Of a stretch of DNA of 64,000 bases, positions 30,765-41,795 are shown in pieces; positions within the stretch are counted from its first letter, which is position 1, and the number at the start of each line of letters is the position of its first letter. Where the stretch lies: positions 1 through 64,000 of the forward strand of contig NZ_KV757650.1 in NCBI RefSeq assembly GCF_001712795.1. The letters run 5' to 3'. This stretch comes from Nostoc sp. KVJ20 (GTDB taxonomy: Bacteria; Cyanobacteriota; Cyanobacteriia; Cyanobacteriales; Nostocaceae). Under the pieces are notes generated by a model. It was not told where the DNA came from. It did no database searches and worked only from the letters and a program-made list of their open reading frames with translations. The translations under genes were made by a program, and so were the position numbers.

Positions 30765-31670
30765 TTATCCTGAAACGGTAGATTCAGCTTGCAAATCGGC
30801 AATTAGTTGAGCTAACTGATCGCTACTTGCCTGGTAGACGTTGCCGCAAAACTCGCAAGTTGCTTCAGCACCATCATCTTTAATAATCATATCTTGCAGT
30901 TCGGCTTCTCCCAAAATCTTCAGTGCCCCCAAAACGCGATCGAAAGAACAACCACAGTGGAAGCGTAGCATTTGCCGTTCGGGAAAAATTACCAGCCCCA
31001 TGTCTCCCAACAAGTCGCCAAAAATTTCAGGTAAGGTTTTCCCCGCTTGCAACAATGGCGTAAATCCTGCTAGGCCAGCAACCCGCGATTCCAACGTTTC
31101 TACTAGGGCTTCGTCTCTGGCAGCTTTGGGCAATACTTGTACTAGTAATCCTCCAGCCGCAGTTACTCCCCCTGCGCCCACGAACACACCTAAAACTAAA
31201 GCTGAAGGTGTTTGTTCAGAATTCACCAGATAATGAGCTACATCATCGCCAATTTCGCCAGAAACTAGTTCTACTGTACTGGAGTAAGGATAACCATAAC
31301 CGATATCCCGCACAACATAGAGATAGCCATCACCTACCGCACCACCAACATCTAGCTTACCTTTGGCATTGGGAGGCAATTCTACAGATGGATTCCCAAC
31401 ATATCCGCGTACCGTGCCATCTAAACCTGCATCTACCAATATGCCACCTAAAGGCCCATCGCCCTTAACCCGGACATTGACCCTTGATCCAGTTCGCTTC
31501 ATACTAGAAGCCATTAACAAGCCCGCCGCCATAGTCCGACCCAGTGCTGCCGTTGCCACATAAGAAAGCTTGTGGCGTCCTCGCGCTTCTTCTGTTAAAC
31601 GTGTGGTGATCACACCTATGGCACGAATTCCACCTTCGGCTGCTGTTGCACGAATTAACTGATCCGCCAT
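30765..31670 (-). CDS. hslO: Redox-regulated chaperone Hsp33 (internal Met preferred as start)
   Basis: MADQLIRATAAEGGIRAIGVITT; C-terminal zinc motif FHCGCSF ... CEFCG. Confidence 0.95.
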   Translation of the reverse strand: MADQLIRATAAEGGIRAIGVITTRLTEEARGRHKLSYVATAALGRTMAAGLLMASSMKRTGSRVNVRVKGDGPLGGILVDAGLDGTVRGYVGNPSVELPPNAKGKLDVGGAVGDGYLYVVRDIGYGYPYSSTVELVSGEIGDDVAHYLVNSEQTPSALVLGVFVGAGGVTAAGGLLVQVLPKAARDEALVETLESRVAGLAGFTPLLQAGKTLPEIFGDLLGDMGLVIFPERQMLRFHCGCSFDRVLGALKILGEAELQDMIIKDDGAEATCEFCGNVYQASSDQLAQLIADLQAESTVSG

Positions 31671-31765
31671 GAATAACCTTACATTTCTTAACAAGTTCAC
31701 TTTTTCTATTCTAAGTTCTCTGCTGGTAGAAAAGTAACTTTAGTAGGGTGCTACGTAAATAAACG

Positions 31766-31813
31766 GCTGTTATTGGTCATTGGTCATTGGTTATTGGTCA
31801 TTGGTCATTAGTT
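31766..31813. repeat. Heptamer repeat TTATTGGTCATTGGTCATTGG
   Basis: Direct reading ttattggtcattggtcattggttattggtcattggtcattag. Confidence 0.9.
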
Positions 31814-31869
31814 ATTTGCAAAGGACATAGACGCGCCAGGGGCTTCCCGCAGGGTAGGACTAATGACTA

Positions 31870-32319
31870 ATGACAAAGACTATTTGCAATATTAGAAATA
31901 GCGATGTCTCATCTTTAGGTAATCCTAGAAAAATGCTGGGTAATTTTCAACAAAGTCAACTACGGATCGAAATCGAAGCATCAACAGATGCAATTCGTGA
32001 CAGTCTGCTGCATCCGGTGCAATTAGAAAAATGGCTCTTAGGGCAACGTTTTGCGCCAGGAATGCCAGAAGAACTACTTCCCGGATTCCAGTTTACAACC
32101 TGGACTGGGCCAGTTGCGATTCATCATCAGGTGGATGTTGCCAAATCCAACTGTCTCCGCTTGGTACTCAGTGGAGGGATTGATGGGTTCCATGAATGGT
32201 ACTGGGGAGAAGGTTGGGTACAGTCCCGCTTGGAAGGAGTTTCAATTTTGCCCTTGAATTTGGGTCAAACGCTGAGTTTGTTAAGCTTGCGTCAGTTTCT
32301 CGCAACTCAAGAACGTTAA
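31870..32319 (+). CDS. SRPBCC-like small protein
   Basis: RIEIEASTDAIRDSLLHPVQLEKWLLGQRF ... EGWVQSRLEGVSILPL; start may be internal. Confidence 0.55.
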   Translation: MTKTICNIRNSDVSSLGNPRKMLGNFQQSQLRIEIEASTDAIRDSLLHPVQLEKWLLGQRFAPGMPEELLPGFQFTTWTGPVAIHHQVDVAKSNCLRLVLSGGIDGFHEWYWGEGWVQSRLEGVSILPLNLGQTLSLLSLRQFLATQER

Positions 32320-32489
32320 ATCGATTGAACGTAGAAGGGGAATTTTCCTTGTCCCTAGGACTAGCTCTTTCAAGGTGACTCGAAAAATCTCTTTTTTCTC
32401 TCTGTGTCTCTGTGGTTTAAAAGTAATTTATCTAACCACAGAGACGCAGTTAACACAGACTCGCATAGCTTAAAATGCTTAAATTATTT

Positions 32490-33077
32490 TTAATTGTCGG
32501 CTGTTAACACTTGTTGAACTGTTAATTCTAAATGCGGAAAAGTTTGAGATTGAATACGATCACGACCAAAAAACTCTACTGGTTCGTATAATTCTTCAAT
32601 CAATGTAAAAACAGTCACTTTGTTCGTTAATGGATCGACAATCCAATACTCTGGAATATTTAAAACGTTATACTCAACTCGCTTGGCTCGGTAATCTACA
32701 ATCTTTGTTGACTCACTGACGACTTCCACCACTAATAAGGGGGGTGGTTCGTTGAGTTCAATAACTGCCTCTCGGTTTCTCAACTCTCGCCATTGAGGTA
32801 ACGGAATCACAACTACATCTGGAATCCTTGATGTATCCCATCTGCCAGCACGGGGAGAACGAACACCAATAACCATTTGTTTAGAAGTCCAATCCCACTT
32901 TAGTCGGAGAATTTCTCCTCGGAAACAAACATTGAGAAATTCTGTTATCGCGCCATGTTGCCCACTTCCCAGACTCATGGGAATTAGTTCTCCATTGACC
33001 AATTCATAGCGCGTATCAGTGCCATCATCATATTTCAGGTATTCTTCAAAGGTTAGTTTTGGGGTGGTTATAGTCAT
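32490..33077 (-). CDS. Uma2-family (DUF820) restriction-endonuclease-fold protein
   Basis: [51 protein letters not shown]. Confidence 0.92.
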   Translation of the reverse strand: MTITTPKLTFEEYLKYDDGTDTRYELVNGELIPMSLGSGQHGAITEFLNVCFRGEILRLKWDWTSKQMVIGVRSPRAGRWDTSRIPDVVVIPLPQWRELRNREAVIELNEPPPLLVVEVVSESTKIVDYRAKRVEYNVLNIPEYWIVDPLTNKVTVFTLIEELYEPVEFFGRDRIQSQTFPHLELTVQQVLTADN

Positions 33078-33096
33078 TGCTTCCCCTTACAAGTTT

Positions 33097-33522
33097 TTAC
33101 CTTGGTTTTACAACTAATACTGAACAATTAGCCTCTTCTGCAACTTGACTGCTGACAGAACCCTGAACAATTCGCTTCATCCCCATCAATCCCCGACTGC
33201 CAATTATGATCAAGTCAGTTTTGTAAATATTGGCAAGGCGAATAATTTCTTCAGCAGGATCACCAGTTACTAATTCTAAATCACTGGTAACTGATAACTT
33301 TTCCTGATAGGATTGCAGTTGTTTTTCAATATGAAAATAAGAAAATGTTGGGGACTCTGGCTGAGGGCGATCAGCGGGTAGTTCCATCTCTGACTCTGGC
33401 GTAGGAAACACATGGCAAAGAATAACCTTGGCGTCTTTTGAAAACGCCAAATTATCTAAAGTCTGAATTACTCGTTCTGAAATTTCCGAACCGTCTAGAG
33501 CTACCAAAACACTATTTAGCAC
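33097..33522 (-). CDS. Universal stress protein
   Basis: VLVALDGSEISERVI and IIIGSRGLMGMKRIVQGSVSSQVAEEANCSVLVVK. Confidence 0.95.
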   Translation of the reverse strand: MLNSVLVALDGSEISERVIQTLDNLAFSKDAKVILCHVFPTPESEMELPADRPQPESPTFSYFHIEKQLQSYQEKLSVTSDLELVTGDPAEEIIRLANIYKTDLIIIGSRGLMGMKRIVQGSVSSQVAEEANCSVLVVKPR

Positions 33523-33770
33523 CGCTCTCGTCTCCTAAAGAGTAGACCCCTTACATAAGTATCTAGCAAAATCCGCCGGCAGCGACACTAAACCAATTTT
33601 TTATTTGCCAATTTGGATAGAGAACTTTCTGTCGTCAACTCACGCGCAATTCATCTCACGCTCCCCTAACGGATGAGATGTGAGATGAATTGCTGTTTCA
33701 GCTAAACTTTTAGTTTGAAGCTAGTGAGTTACCTTTACCAACAGTACAAGAAAAAATTAAGCATTCCAAA

Positions 33771-35072
33771 TCACTCTTCTTGCTGAATTCGGCGTCGTAC
33801 TGAATCAGCATGAGAAGGTAAACCCTCTGCTGTTGCTAGCACATCAATTGCACCAGCCACATTTTGCAGTGCGGTTTGGGAGTATTGAATAATACTGGAG
33901 TGTTTTAAGAAAGTTTCAACCCCCAGTGCCGAAGCATAGCGGGCAGCACCAGAAGTTGGCAAGGTATGATTAGGGCCTGCCAAATAGTCTCCTACGGCTT
34001 CTGGTGTTGAGTAACCCAAGAAGATTGCCCCAGCGTGGCGAATCTGTGGTAAGAGTGCCCAAGGGTCTTTGACTTCTAATTCCAGGTGTTCGGGAGCAAA
34101 TTCATTTGAGAGTTCTGCTGCTGCTTCGAGCGATTCCACAACGATAATCAAGCCGTAGTGAGCGATCGCTTTTTCTGTGTCTATTCGCCGTGGGTGATCC
34201 GCTAACTGTCTTTCCAAGGCTACTTGCACGTTCTTCGCTAAAGCTGCATCTGTCGTCAGCAAAATCGCTGCCGCCATTGGATCGTGTTCGGCTTGGGCCA
34301 ACAAGTCAGCAGCTACATGCACTGGATTTGCGGTTTCATCGGCAATCACCAGCACTTCGCTGGGGCCTGCCAAAGAATCAATCCCAACTGTGCCGTAGAC
34401 AAGTTTTTTCGCTAGGGTGACATAAATGTTACCAGGCCCAGTAATTACATTCACTTTTGGAATGGTTTCAGTGCCATAGGCTAAAGCGGCGATCGCTTGT
34501 GCGCCCCCAATGCGATAAATTTCTTGCACCCCTGCTTCTTGGGCAGCTACTAAGACTGCGGGATTAATTGCACCCCCTGGGCCTGGTGGTGTCACCATCA
34601 CCACGTGGGGTACAGCAGCAACACGAGCCGGAATTGCATTCATCAGCACAGTACTGGGATAGGCGGCACGGCCACCAGGCACATACAACCCGGCTCGGTC
34701 TACGGGAGTGTAGCGTTTGCCCAGCACTACTTCATCGTCGCCAAAGTGTACCCAGCTTTTCGGTACTCGCTGACGATGAAACGCTTCAATTTGGCGGCAA
34801 GCTAGCCGAATTGCATCAAGCAATTCCTTTGACACCTGTTGATAGGCTGCATCCAATTCCGAGCCTGTAACTCGGAGTTCGTCTGCTTTCAGGGTTTGTT
34901 TGTCAAATTCGGCAGTATAATGCAATACAGCTTTATCGCCTTGGCGCTTCACTGCTTGCAAAACTTCTCGTACCGTTGCTTCTTTGTGAAGCACCTGTTC
35001 GTCATGGGTGCGATCGCAGATCCGTTGCAGTTCTGCTCTGACGTCTGCCTGCTGAGTAATGATTCGCAGCAT
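33771..35072 (-). CDS. hisD: Histidinol dehydrogenase
   Basis: YVPGGRAAYPSTVLMNAIPA, IGGAQAIAALAYGT, GPGNIYVTLAKK, AGPSEVLVIAD. Confidence 0.98.
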   Translation of the reverse strand: MLRIITQQADVRAELQRICDRTHDEQVLHKEATVREVLQAVKRQGDKAVLHYTAEFDKQTLKADELRVTGSELDAAYQQVSKELLDAIRLACRQIEAFHRQRVPKSWVHFGDDEVVLGKRYTPVDRAGLYVPGGRAAYPSTVLMNAIPARVAAVPHVVMVTPPGPGGAINPAVLVAAQEAGVQEIYRIGGAQAIAALAYGTETIPKVNVITGPGNIYVTLAKKLVYGTVGIDSLAGPSEVLVIADETANPVHVAADLLAQAEHDPMAAAILLTTDAALAKNVQVALERQLADHPRRIDTEKAIAHYGLIIVVESLEAAAELSNEFAPEHLELEVKDPWALLPQIRHAGAIFLGYSTPEAVGDYLAGPNHTLPTSGAARYASALGVETFLKHSSIIQYSQTALQNVAGAIDVLATAEGLPSHADSVRRRIQQEE

Positions 35073-35736
35073 GGAGTAAGGACAATGCCAAAATTATAAT
35101 ATTGCCACCTGAGACTTAGTATTGCTCTTGACCCACTGGGGTATGCAAGCTGACTCTAATTCTCTTCTCTAGCTTAACCTGGATTTTTTTGATACTCTCA
35201 AGGCTGCCAGCATATAATTTGCTTGAGAAGGCGACCTAATTGCTCAGTCCGACAAGCCTTAGTAGGCTAGTGGCAGGAAGCAGGTGTGCCATTCCCCACT
35301 ACCCTTACGCCCTTACCTTCACTCCTTGCGAAGTGTCGGTGGTGTGTTTTCACATCCAAATCCCCCAGATTTACAGGGGGTAGGGGCTGAGTATGATTTT
35401 TACTTATTTTCCTAACTTATTAGTAGTTAATGTGTGTACAGACACGATATGTTCGATTCTGTACCTGTGAATTCCTGAAATTTAGCTCTTTACAGTTCTT
35501 TGCCTCTGACAATACATCTGCTTTAAGGACAGATGATATTTATTGGCAATCACATTGCTTTAATCAGGTGGTGAAGTTAGGGTCACTATTTTCTTTGACG
35601 TAGCTTATTTTAACGCATTTTCTAAATTGACGACACACTGAATTGAGGACTAGGGAGCAGAGGGGAAGTTCCAGTAAGTCTTTCCCCTCTGCTCCCTACT
35701 CCTCTGCTTCTTCCAATGCCCACTCGCCTAGTTGCT

Positions 35737-36963
35737 TTATGGTTCTACCCAGCGTTCATCTGCCTTAATGAGGTTAATTAATTCCTCTACACCTTTATCT
35801 TCTGGGACTTTTTTAATTTCTTCTCGGCCACGGTACAAAGAAATGTAACCAGGTGTTTTGCCAACATAGCCATAATCGGCATCTGCCATTTCTCCGGGGC
35901 CATTGACAATACAACCCATAACTGCAATATCCAAACCAGTTAAGTGTTTAGTTGCTTCCCGAACTTTGTGCAGCACTTCCTCTAGGTTAAACAAAGTGCG
36001 TCCACAGGAAGGACAAGCAACGTATTCCACCATCGTTTTTCGCAATCCCAAAGCTTGGAGAATGCTATAGCAAACGGGAATTTCTTTTTCTGGTGCTTCT
36101 GTCAATGAGACGCGAATGGTATCGCCAATGCCATCAGCTAGTAAGGTAGCAATACCGGCCGTGGATTTAATTCGCCCATATTCGCCATCACCGGCTTCCG
36201 TAACACCTAAATGTAACGGATAATCCATACCCAGGTCATCCATGCGCTTGGCGATGAGGCGATAGGCGGCTACCATCACCGGTACTCGTGAGGCTTTCAT
36301 GGAAATTACCAAGTTGCGGAAATCCAAAGATTCACAGATGCGGATGAATTCTATAGCGGATTCCACCATTCCTTCGGGGGTGTCACCGTAAGTAAATAGC
36401 ATTCTCTCTGCAAGGGAACCATGATTTACCCCAATTCGCATCGATTTCCCTTGATCGCGCAAGGAAACTACCAGAGGCTCTAAGGTTTCGCGGATTTTAT
36501 CGCCAATTTCGTCAAATTCGGTTTTTGTATATTCAGTTCTATTGATGTTTGGCTTTTCAAACACATACAAGCCCGGATTAATCCGTACTTTCTCAATGTG
36601 CTTGGCGACTTCCACGGCGATTTTCAGCCCATTGTGATGGACATCAGCCACAATTGGCACGTCTTGGTAAGTTTTAATTAATTTTTGTTTAATTTCGGCT
36701 AAAGCTTTAGCATGAGCCATACTTGGCACTGTGACGCGGACAATTTCGCAGCCAATTTCGTGCAGACGACGAATACCAGCCACGGAACCATCAATATCAA
36801 GAGTGTCTTCGTTAATCATTGACTGCACCACAACGGGGTAGCCACCGCCAATGGTGACATTTCCCACCTTTACGGGACGGGTTTTACGCCGCTTGATGGT
36901 TGTATCAAAGGTGTCTTGACTTGATGTGGGATTTGAAGTGTCTACTGCGGGCAGAGTTTGCAT
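35737..36963 (-). CDS. ispG: 4-hydroxy-3-methylbut-2-enyl diphosphate synthase
   Basis: [61 protein letters not shown]. Confidence 0.98.
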   Translation of the reverse strand: MQTLPAVDTSNPTSSQDTFDTTIKRRKTRPVKVGNVTIGGGYPVVVQSMINEDTLDIDGSVAGIRRLHEIGCEIVRVTVPSMAHAKALAEIKQKLIKTYQDVPIVADVHHNGLKIAVEVAKHIEKVRINPGLYVFEKPNINRTEYTKTEFDEIGDKIRETLEPLVVSLRDQGKSMRIGVNHGSLAERMLFTYGDTPEGMVESAIEFIRICESLDFRNLVISMKASRVPVMVAAYRLIAKRMDDLGMDYPLHLGVTEAGDGEYGRIKSTAGIATLLADGIGDTIRVSLTEAPEKEIPVCYSILQALGLRKTMVEYVACPSCGRTLFNLEEVLHKVREATKHLTGLDIAVMGCIVNGPGEMADADYGYVGKTPGYISLYRGREEIKKVPEDKGVEELINLIKADERWVEP

Positions 36964-37343
36964 AACCTGACTAAGTAAATTTGCTGTTGCTCAAATATCA
37001 GATTTAATAAATCTCTGTTTCCCAGATTGCCACAGCAGGGGCATTTTTGGGCGATTAAATAGAAAAAAAAGGAAAATAACACAGGTAAGCTAATAAAGAG
37101 CGATTTAGAGGTTTTGCTCATTTTTTAAAGATATTTTGCTTAAAAATCTTTTTATCTGAGTAGCTTGAGTAGCGATCGCTAAATTTATATTTACATAATA
37201 CAAATATACTATTTAACCAAGAGGACGAGGAGCGATCGCTCCTAGCACCAGCTAAATTAGGCTCTCACGATGACGTTTACTAAATTCACCATTATTTTTA
37301 ACTAAGGCAAGCTTAATAATTAGAAAATAATTACAGATTTTAG

Positions 37344-38378
37344 ATGAATACCCAAGAAACAACCCAACTATCCATTCCTCTGCACTTTAAATCCGATAAA
37401 GTCGGCGAAGTTTCACGTGTACCTTACCAAAAACGTGCCGCCGAAGCTGAAATCTGGGCAAAACAACACGATATCAAACCAGCATCTTTAGATAAAACCC
37501 GTATTTGCCTACTATTAATCGATGTCCAAAACACCTTTTGCATCCCTGGCTTTGAATTATTTGTAGGTGGAGAATCCGGTAATGCGGCGGTGGATGATAA
37601 CGTCAGATTATGTGAGTTTATCTATCGAAACTTGGGGGTAATTACAAAAATTGTACCTACTCTAGATACTCACACAGCAACGCAAATATTCCATCCGATC
37701 TTTTGGGTGAACGCCGCCGGAGAACATCCTACTCCAGCAGCGACTAGCATCACATCAGCAGATATTGAACAAGGTATTTGGAAAGTTAACCCAGCCGTTG
37801 CTAACAGTGTTACTAATGGTGATTATGAATTATTAGAAAAACACGCTTACCATTACGTTAAGCAACTCAGTCAAGACGGTAAATATCCCCTCACAATTTG
37901 GCCTTATCATTCTATGTTGGGGGGTATTGGTCATGCTTTAGTTTCATCGGTAGAAGAAGCGATATTTTTCCACGGTATTGCGCGTCAAAGTCAGACGCAA
38001 TTTGAAATCAAAGGTGAAAATCCTTTAACAGAAAACTATTCCATCTTACGTCCAGAGGTGTTGGAAGATTTTGAACAACGTCCACTTGCTCAAAAGAATA
38101 CGCGCCTGATTAAACAACTTTTAGAATTTGATGCTGTAATTATTGGTGGTCAAGCTAAAAGTCATTGTGTCGCCTGGACAATTGATGATTTATTAACAGA
38201 AATTAAACAGGTAGATGCTAACCTTGCGAAAAAAATCTATCTACTAGAAGATTGCACTTCTCCTGTTGTTGTCCCTGGTGTTGTGGACTACACAGAACAG
38301 GCGGATAAAGCGTTTAAAAGGTTTGCAGAGGCAGGAATGCACATCGTCAAATCTAGCGAATTTGGGAATTGGGCATAG
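37344..38378 (+). CDS. Isochorismatase/nicotinamidase-fold hydrolase
   Basis: ICLLLIDVQNTFC ... VIIGGQAKSHCVAWTIDDL. Confidence 0.85.
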   Translation: MNTQETTQLSIPLHFKSDKVGEVSRVPYQKRAAEAEIWAKQHDIKPASLDKTRICLLLIDVQNTFCIPGFELFVGGESGNAAVDDNVRLCEFIYRNLGVITKIVPTLDTHTATQIFHPIFWVNAAGEHPTPAATSITSADIEQGIWKVNPAVANSVTNGDYELLEKHAYHYVKQLSQDGKYPLTIWPYHSMLGGIGHALVSSVEEAIFFHGIARQSQTQFEIKGENPLTENYSILRPEVLEDFEQRPLAQKNTRLIKQLLEFDAVIIGGQAKSHCVAWTIDDLLTEIKQVDANLAKKIYLLEDCTSPVVVPGVVDYTEQADKAFKRFAEAGMHIVKSSEFGNWA

Positions 38379-38423
38379 GGGATTGGGCATTGGGTTTAGT
38401 AGTCTCCCTCATCGCCTATTCTC

Positions 38424-39317
38424 TCATTTCTTTAAATAACCCTTGGGATCTTGCGCGACCCAACCCAGAGATGAGGTAGAACGCACTTCAAAATGGAGAT
38501 GCGGTTGAGTGGAAGTTGGTCTTCCACTAGTGCCTACTGTTCCTAGTAAGTCTCCTTCTTTTAGTTGCTGACCGACGGTAACTTTGATACTGTCAAGCTG
38601 GGCGTAGCGGCTTTGGAGTCCGCCACTGTGGTTGATAATGACTAACTTGCCATAAGAACCTTGGTCGTTGGCAAAGGCTACGGTTCCAGGTGCGATCGCT
38701 AGCACATCTGTACCCACTGGTGCTAATAAGTCAATACCACTGTGGAAGAAAACTTCACCAGTTGCAGGATTAATTTGCCAGCCGTAAGGTAATCCCACAG
38801 TTACCACTTGCGCCAAGGGGTATCCAGTCAGGGATGCAGGGTTTGGTGTTCCTGTATCAGCAGGTAAAGGGGATTTCGTTACAACACCATTTGGCGACCA
38901 ATTTACCCCCGGAACAAACACAACTCTGGGGTCTTGTTGGCAACCATTCACCTCAAAAAGACTATCAGCACGAACTTTGTATTGTGCCGCCACTTGTCGC
39001 CAAGTTTGACCACGAGGTACTTCGACTACAATCCCATTGTAGGGAGGAATCTGAAGCACACTACCAACGGCGGCAGTTGCACCATTCTGCAAAGCTGGAT
39101 TCATGCCAATAATAGTTGTAGGAATGAGATTGTAGCGCTGCGCTATGCTCTCCAAAGTTTCGCCACGAACTACTTTATGGCGTTGGAAGCGAGATAAAGC
39201 TGGAGTTGGGCAGCCACCCACAGCAGCATTGGCGCTATTGGTGTTTGGCAGTATGGATACTAGGCCCAAGGCGCTAACTAAGCTACAGAGAAACAGTTGA
39301 CGAAAGGGTAAAGTCAT
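38424..39317 (-). CDS. M23-family peptidase with LysM-like domains
   Basis: HKVVRGETLESIAQRYN (LysM), HSGIDLLAPVGTDVLAIAPGTV, QPHLHFEVR. Confidence 0.93.
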   Translation of the reverse strand: MTLPFRQLFLCSLVSALGLVSILPNTNSANAAVGGCPTPALSRFQRHKVVRGETLESIAQRYNLIPTTIIGMNPALQNGATAAVGSVLQIPPYNGIVVEVPRGQTWRQVAAQYKVRADSLFEVNGCQQDPRVVFVPGVNWSPNGVVTKSPLPADTGTPNPASLTGYPLAQVVTVGLPYGWQINPATGEVFFHSGIDLLAPVGTDVLAIAPGTVAFANDQGSYGKLVIINHSGGLQSRYAQLDSIKVTVGQQLKEGDLLGTVGTSGRPTSTQPHLHFEVRSTSSLGWVAQDPKGYLKK

Positions 39318-39360
39318 GTATAAACGTCAAGAGCGCATTAACTTTAGATTTTAGATGGGA

Positions 39361-39598
39361 AGACTGGGGATTGGGGATTGGGGATTGGGGACTGGGGATT
39401 GGGGACTGGGGATTAGAAAACTCTTCTCTAGTCCCTATTTCCTAGTTCCCACTTCTGATCTGCTAGTCCCCAGTCCCCAGTCCCCAGTATCTACTTCCTA
39501 CTTCCCACTTCCGATCTCCTAGTCCCCAGTCCCCAGTCCCTATTTCTTAGTTCCCACTTCCGATCTCCTAGTCCCCAATGCTCAATACCCAATCCCTA
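39361..39598. repeat. Compound STRR: G-strand heptamers followed by C-strand heptamers and a ~55-60-bp higher-order tandem repeat
   Basis: ggggattggggattgggg then three copies of (ctagtccc..tatttc(c/t)tagttcccacttc(c/t)gatct(c/g)). Confidence 0.85.
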
Positions 39599-39681
39599 AT
39601 TCTTCGTAAATTGATCTGTCCACTTGCCGTTAGCTTGACTACACTTAGAAATTAGCAACTGCATTGCTGTCCTTGAGCAAA

Positions 39682-40896
39682 ATGATTATGAAGTTATCTT
39701 TAAAGCAACTGGCGGTTTATGTGTTTTTACTGGTGATTGGCGGTGGTGCAGGTTTGTTGGGCAGTCGCTATCTCCTGCCACAAAGTCGCTCCTTCCAACA
39801 GTTAAAAAATGTAACGATGGCTTTGCCACCAGAATCCGTGGTTCCGAATTCTCCTAACGGAGCAATTGGGGCTACTGGGGGCGATAACGTGAATTTTATT
39901 GCGACGGCAGTCCAAAAAGTTGGCCCGGCTGTGGTGCGAATTAATGCTACTCGCAAAGTAGCTAATCCCATCTCTGATGCATTGAAAAATCCCCTCTTGC
40001 GGCGATTCTTTGGAGAGGATGAGCAACCAATTCCTCAAGAACGTATTGAGCGCGGTACAGGATCGGGATTCATTTTGAGCGAGAATGGAGAATTGCTCAC
40101 TAACGCTCATGTGGTAGCCGATACAGATACAGTACAAGTCACCCTCAAGGATGGTCGGACTTTAGAGGGGAAGGTGGTAGGAGTAGATTCTGTGACAGAT
40201 GTGGCTGTGGTGAAAATAAAAGCCGATAATTTACCAACAGTAAAGCTGGGAAATTCACAAAACTTGATACCAGGACAATGGGCGATCGCAATTGGCAATC
40301 CTCTGGGTTTAGATAATACTGTCACTATCGGCATTATCAGCGCTACGGATCGCACTAGCACTCAGGTTGGTGTCCCAGATAAGCGAGTCAGCTTTATCCA
40401 AACTGATGCCGCAATTAACCCTGGTAATTCTGGTGGCCCCTTGTTAAACGCTCAAGGCGAAGTGATTGGTGTTAATACAGCAATCCGCGCTGATGCTCAA
40501 GGACTCGGTTTTGCCATCCCCATTGAAACCGCCGCTCGCATCGCCAATCAACTTTTTACCAAAGGGCGTGTGGTACATCCCTTTTTGGGTATTGACATGG
40601 CAGACCTTTCTCCAACCAGAAAACAGCAGATTAATCAAGAAAATCAACTGAACATTCAGCAAGACGCGGGGATTGTGATTAAAGGAGTCACAGACGATTC
40701 CCCAGCCCAGCGTGGAGGACTGCTTCCTGGAGACGTGATTCAAAAAGTTAACGGTAAACCAGTCAAAACCTCAGCCCAAGTTCAAAAGCTGGTAGAGTCC
40801 AGTCAAGTTGGCGACATTTTAGCGATCGAAGTCAACCGTAGCGGTAAAATTCAAACCTTTAAAGTCCAATCAGGAGCTTATCCTGAAAAGAAGTAG
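39682..40896 (+). CDS. HtrA/Deg-like serine protease with PDZ domain (HhoA/HhoB/HtrA type)
   Basis: LTNAHVVADTDTVQVTL, DVAVVKIKA, INPGNSGGPLLNAQGEVIGVNTAI, PDZ GVTDDSPAQRGGLLPGDVI. Confidence 0.95.
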   Translation: MIMKLSLKQLAVYVFLLVIGGGAGLLGSRYLLPQSRSFQQLKNVTMALPPESVVPNSPNGAIGATGGDNVNFIATAVQKVGPAVVRINATRKVANPISDALKNPLLRRFFGEDEQPIPQERIERGTGSGFILSENGELLTNAHVVADTDTVQVTLKDGRTLEGKVVGVDSVTDVAVVKIKADNLPTVKLGNSQNLIPGQWAIAIGNPLGLDNTVTIGIISATDRTSTQVGVPDKRVSFIQTDAAINPGNSGGPLLNAQGEVIGVNTAIRADAQGLGFAIPIETAARIANQLFTKGRVVHPFLGIDMADLSPTRKQQINQENQLNIQQDAGIVIKGVTDDSPAQRGGLLPGDVIQKVNGKPVKTSAQVQKLVESSQVGDILAIEVNRSGKIQTFKVQSGAYPEKK

Positions 40897-41168
40897 TCAG
40901 AATAATTCGCAATTCGTAGTTACAAGGCGCTCGCGGACTTGCTCTAGGCGTTGGGGGAACCTCTCGTAGAGAAGGCTTTACGGTGCGCTATCAGTGGAAG
41001 CTTGAACTCCCCACTGTCTTGTTGAACACTGAATTTTTACAGTGTGGGTTGCTGTAACCTGTTTAATTACGAATTACGAATTACGTTAGCGCAGCGGTAG
41101 CGAGTCCGCGAGCGTCATTACGAATTATTTGGTCAATAGTCCCAGAATGTTTGACTATTGATGATTGA

Positions 41169-41516
41169 TTATTGATTATTAGACAAATGCTCTAACTGCA
41201 TTCTCTGCTCCATCTGGCGCAGAAAATACCCCGTCATCATGGCCGACGCTAGAAGTCCAGCTAAGTTATCCCGATCCGTTGTGATTTGCACGTTGAAATT
41301 TTCCGCTGGGAGCATTCCTACTAGCCCTTGGACATTTTGCGAGATGATTTGTTTAATTTCGGGGCTAGCGGACTGAGCAATCCTAGCTAAAACATCAGGA
41401 GACTGATGCTGTAGATATTTGAGTAACTGATTAGGGTATTCCTCAAAGTGGTCGGAAAGAAGTTGATTAGGGTGTTCCTCGGAGTTGTCATTCAAAAAGT
41501 CAGGATTAAACACCAT
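41169..41516 (-). CDS. DUF760-type cyanobacterial protein
   Basis: LLKYLQHQSPDVLARIAQSASPEIKQIISQNVQGLVGMLPAENFNVQITTDRDNLAGLLASAMMTGYFLRQMEQRMQLE. Confidence 0.75.
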   Translation of the reverse strand: MVFNPDFLNDNSEEHPNQLLSDHFEEYPNQLLKYLQHQSPDVLARIAQSASPEIKQIISQNVQGLVGMLPAENFNVQITTDRDNLAGLLASAMMTGYFLRQMEQRMQLEHLSNNQ

Positions 41517-41607
41517 TGGCAGTTTTATTTAGCTTAATTGCTAACTCTACTCTAAACCATAGTACAAGGGTAGCGCATTCATCATTGGTATAAGTCAATA
41601 GGAGGGG

Positions 41608-41795
41608 AATGGGGAATGGGGCATTGGGCATTGGGAAAGAGGAGACAGGAGTTTTTGAATTTTGAATTTTGAATTTTGAATTTTGAATTGATTTGTCTCC
41701 CTCATCTTCCCATGCCCCATGCCCCATGCCCCATGCCCCATGCCCCATGCCCCATTCCCTACTCCCCACTCCCTACTCCCCACTCCCTACTCCCT
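41608..41795. repeat. Compound STRR array (GGGAATG, GAATTTT, CCCCATG and CCCCACT/CCCTACT units)
   Basis: Direct reading of successive heptamer families; includes gaattttgaattttgaattttgaatttt. Confidence 0.92.

Noticed and set aside
30841-31233. 130-aa plus-strand ORF opposite hslO
   Set aside because: Antisense to clear Hsp33; Ser/Pro/Lys-rich low-complexity translation.
32395-32460. Hairpin tctctgtgtctctgtggtt ... aaccacagagacgcag as terminator or riboswitch
   Set aside because: Looks like another dispersed fold-back repeat; no T-tract and no riboswitch consensus, so no functional call.
35449-35475. Possible tRNA T-arm (gttcgattctgtacc)
   Set aside because: No matching acceptor, D or anticodon stems could be drawn around it.
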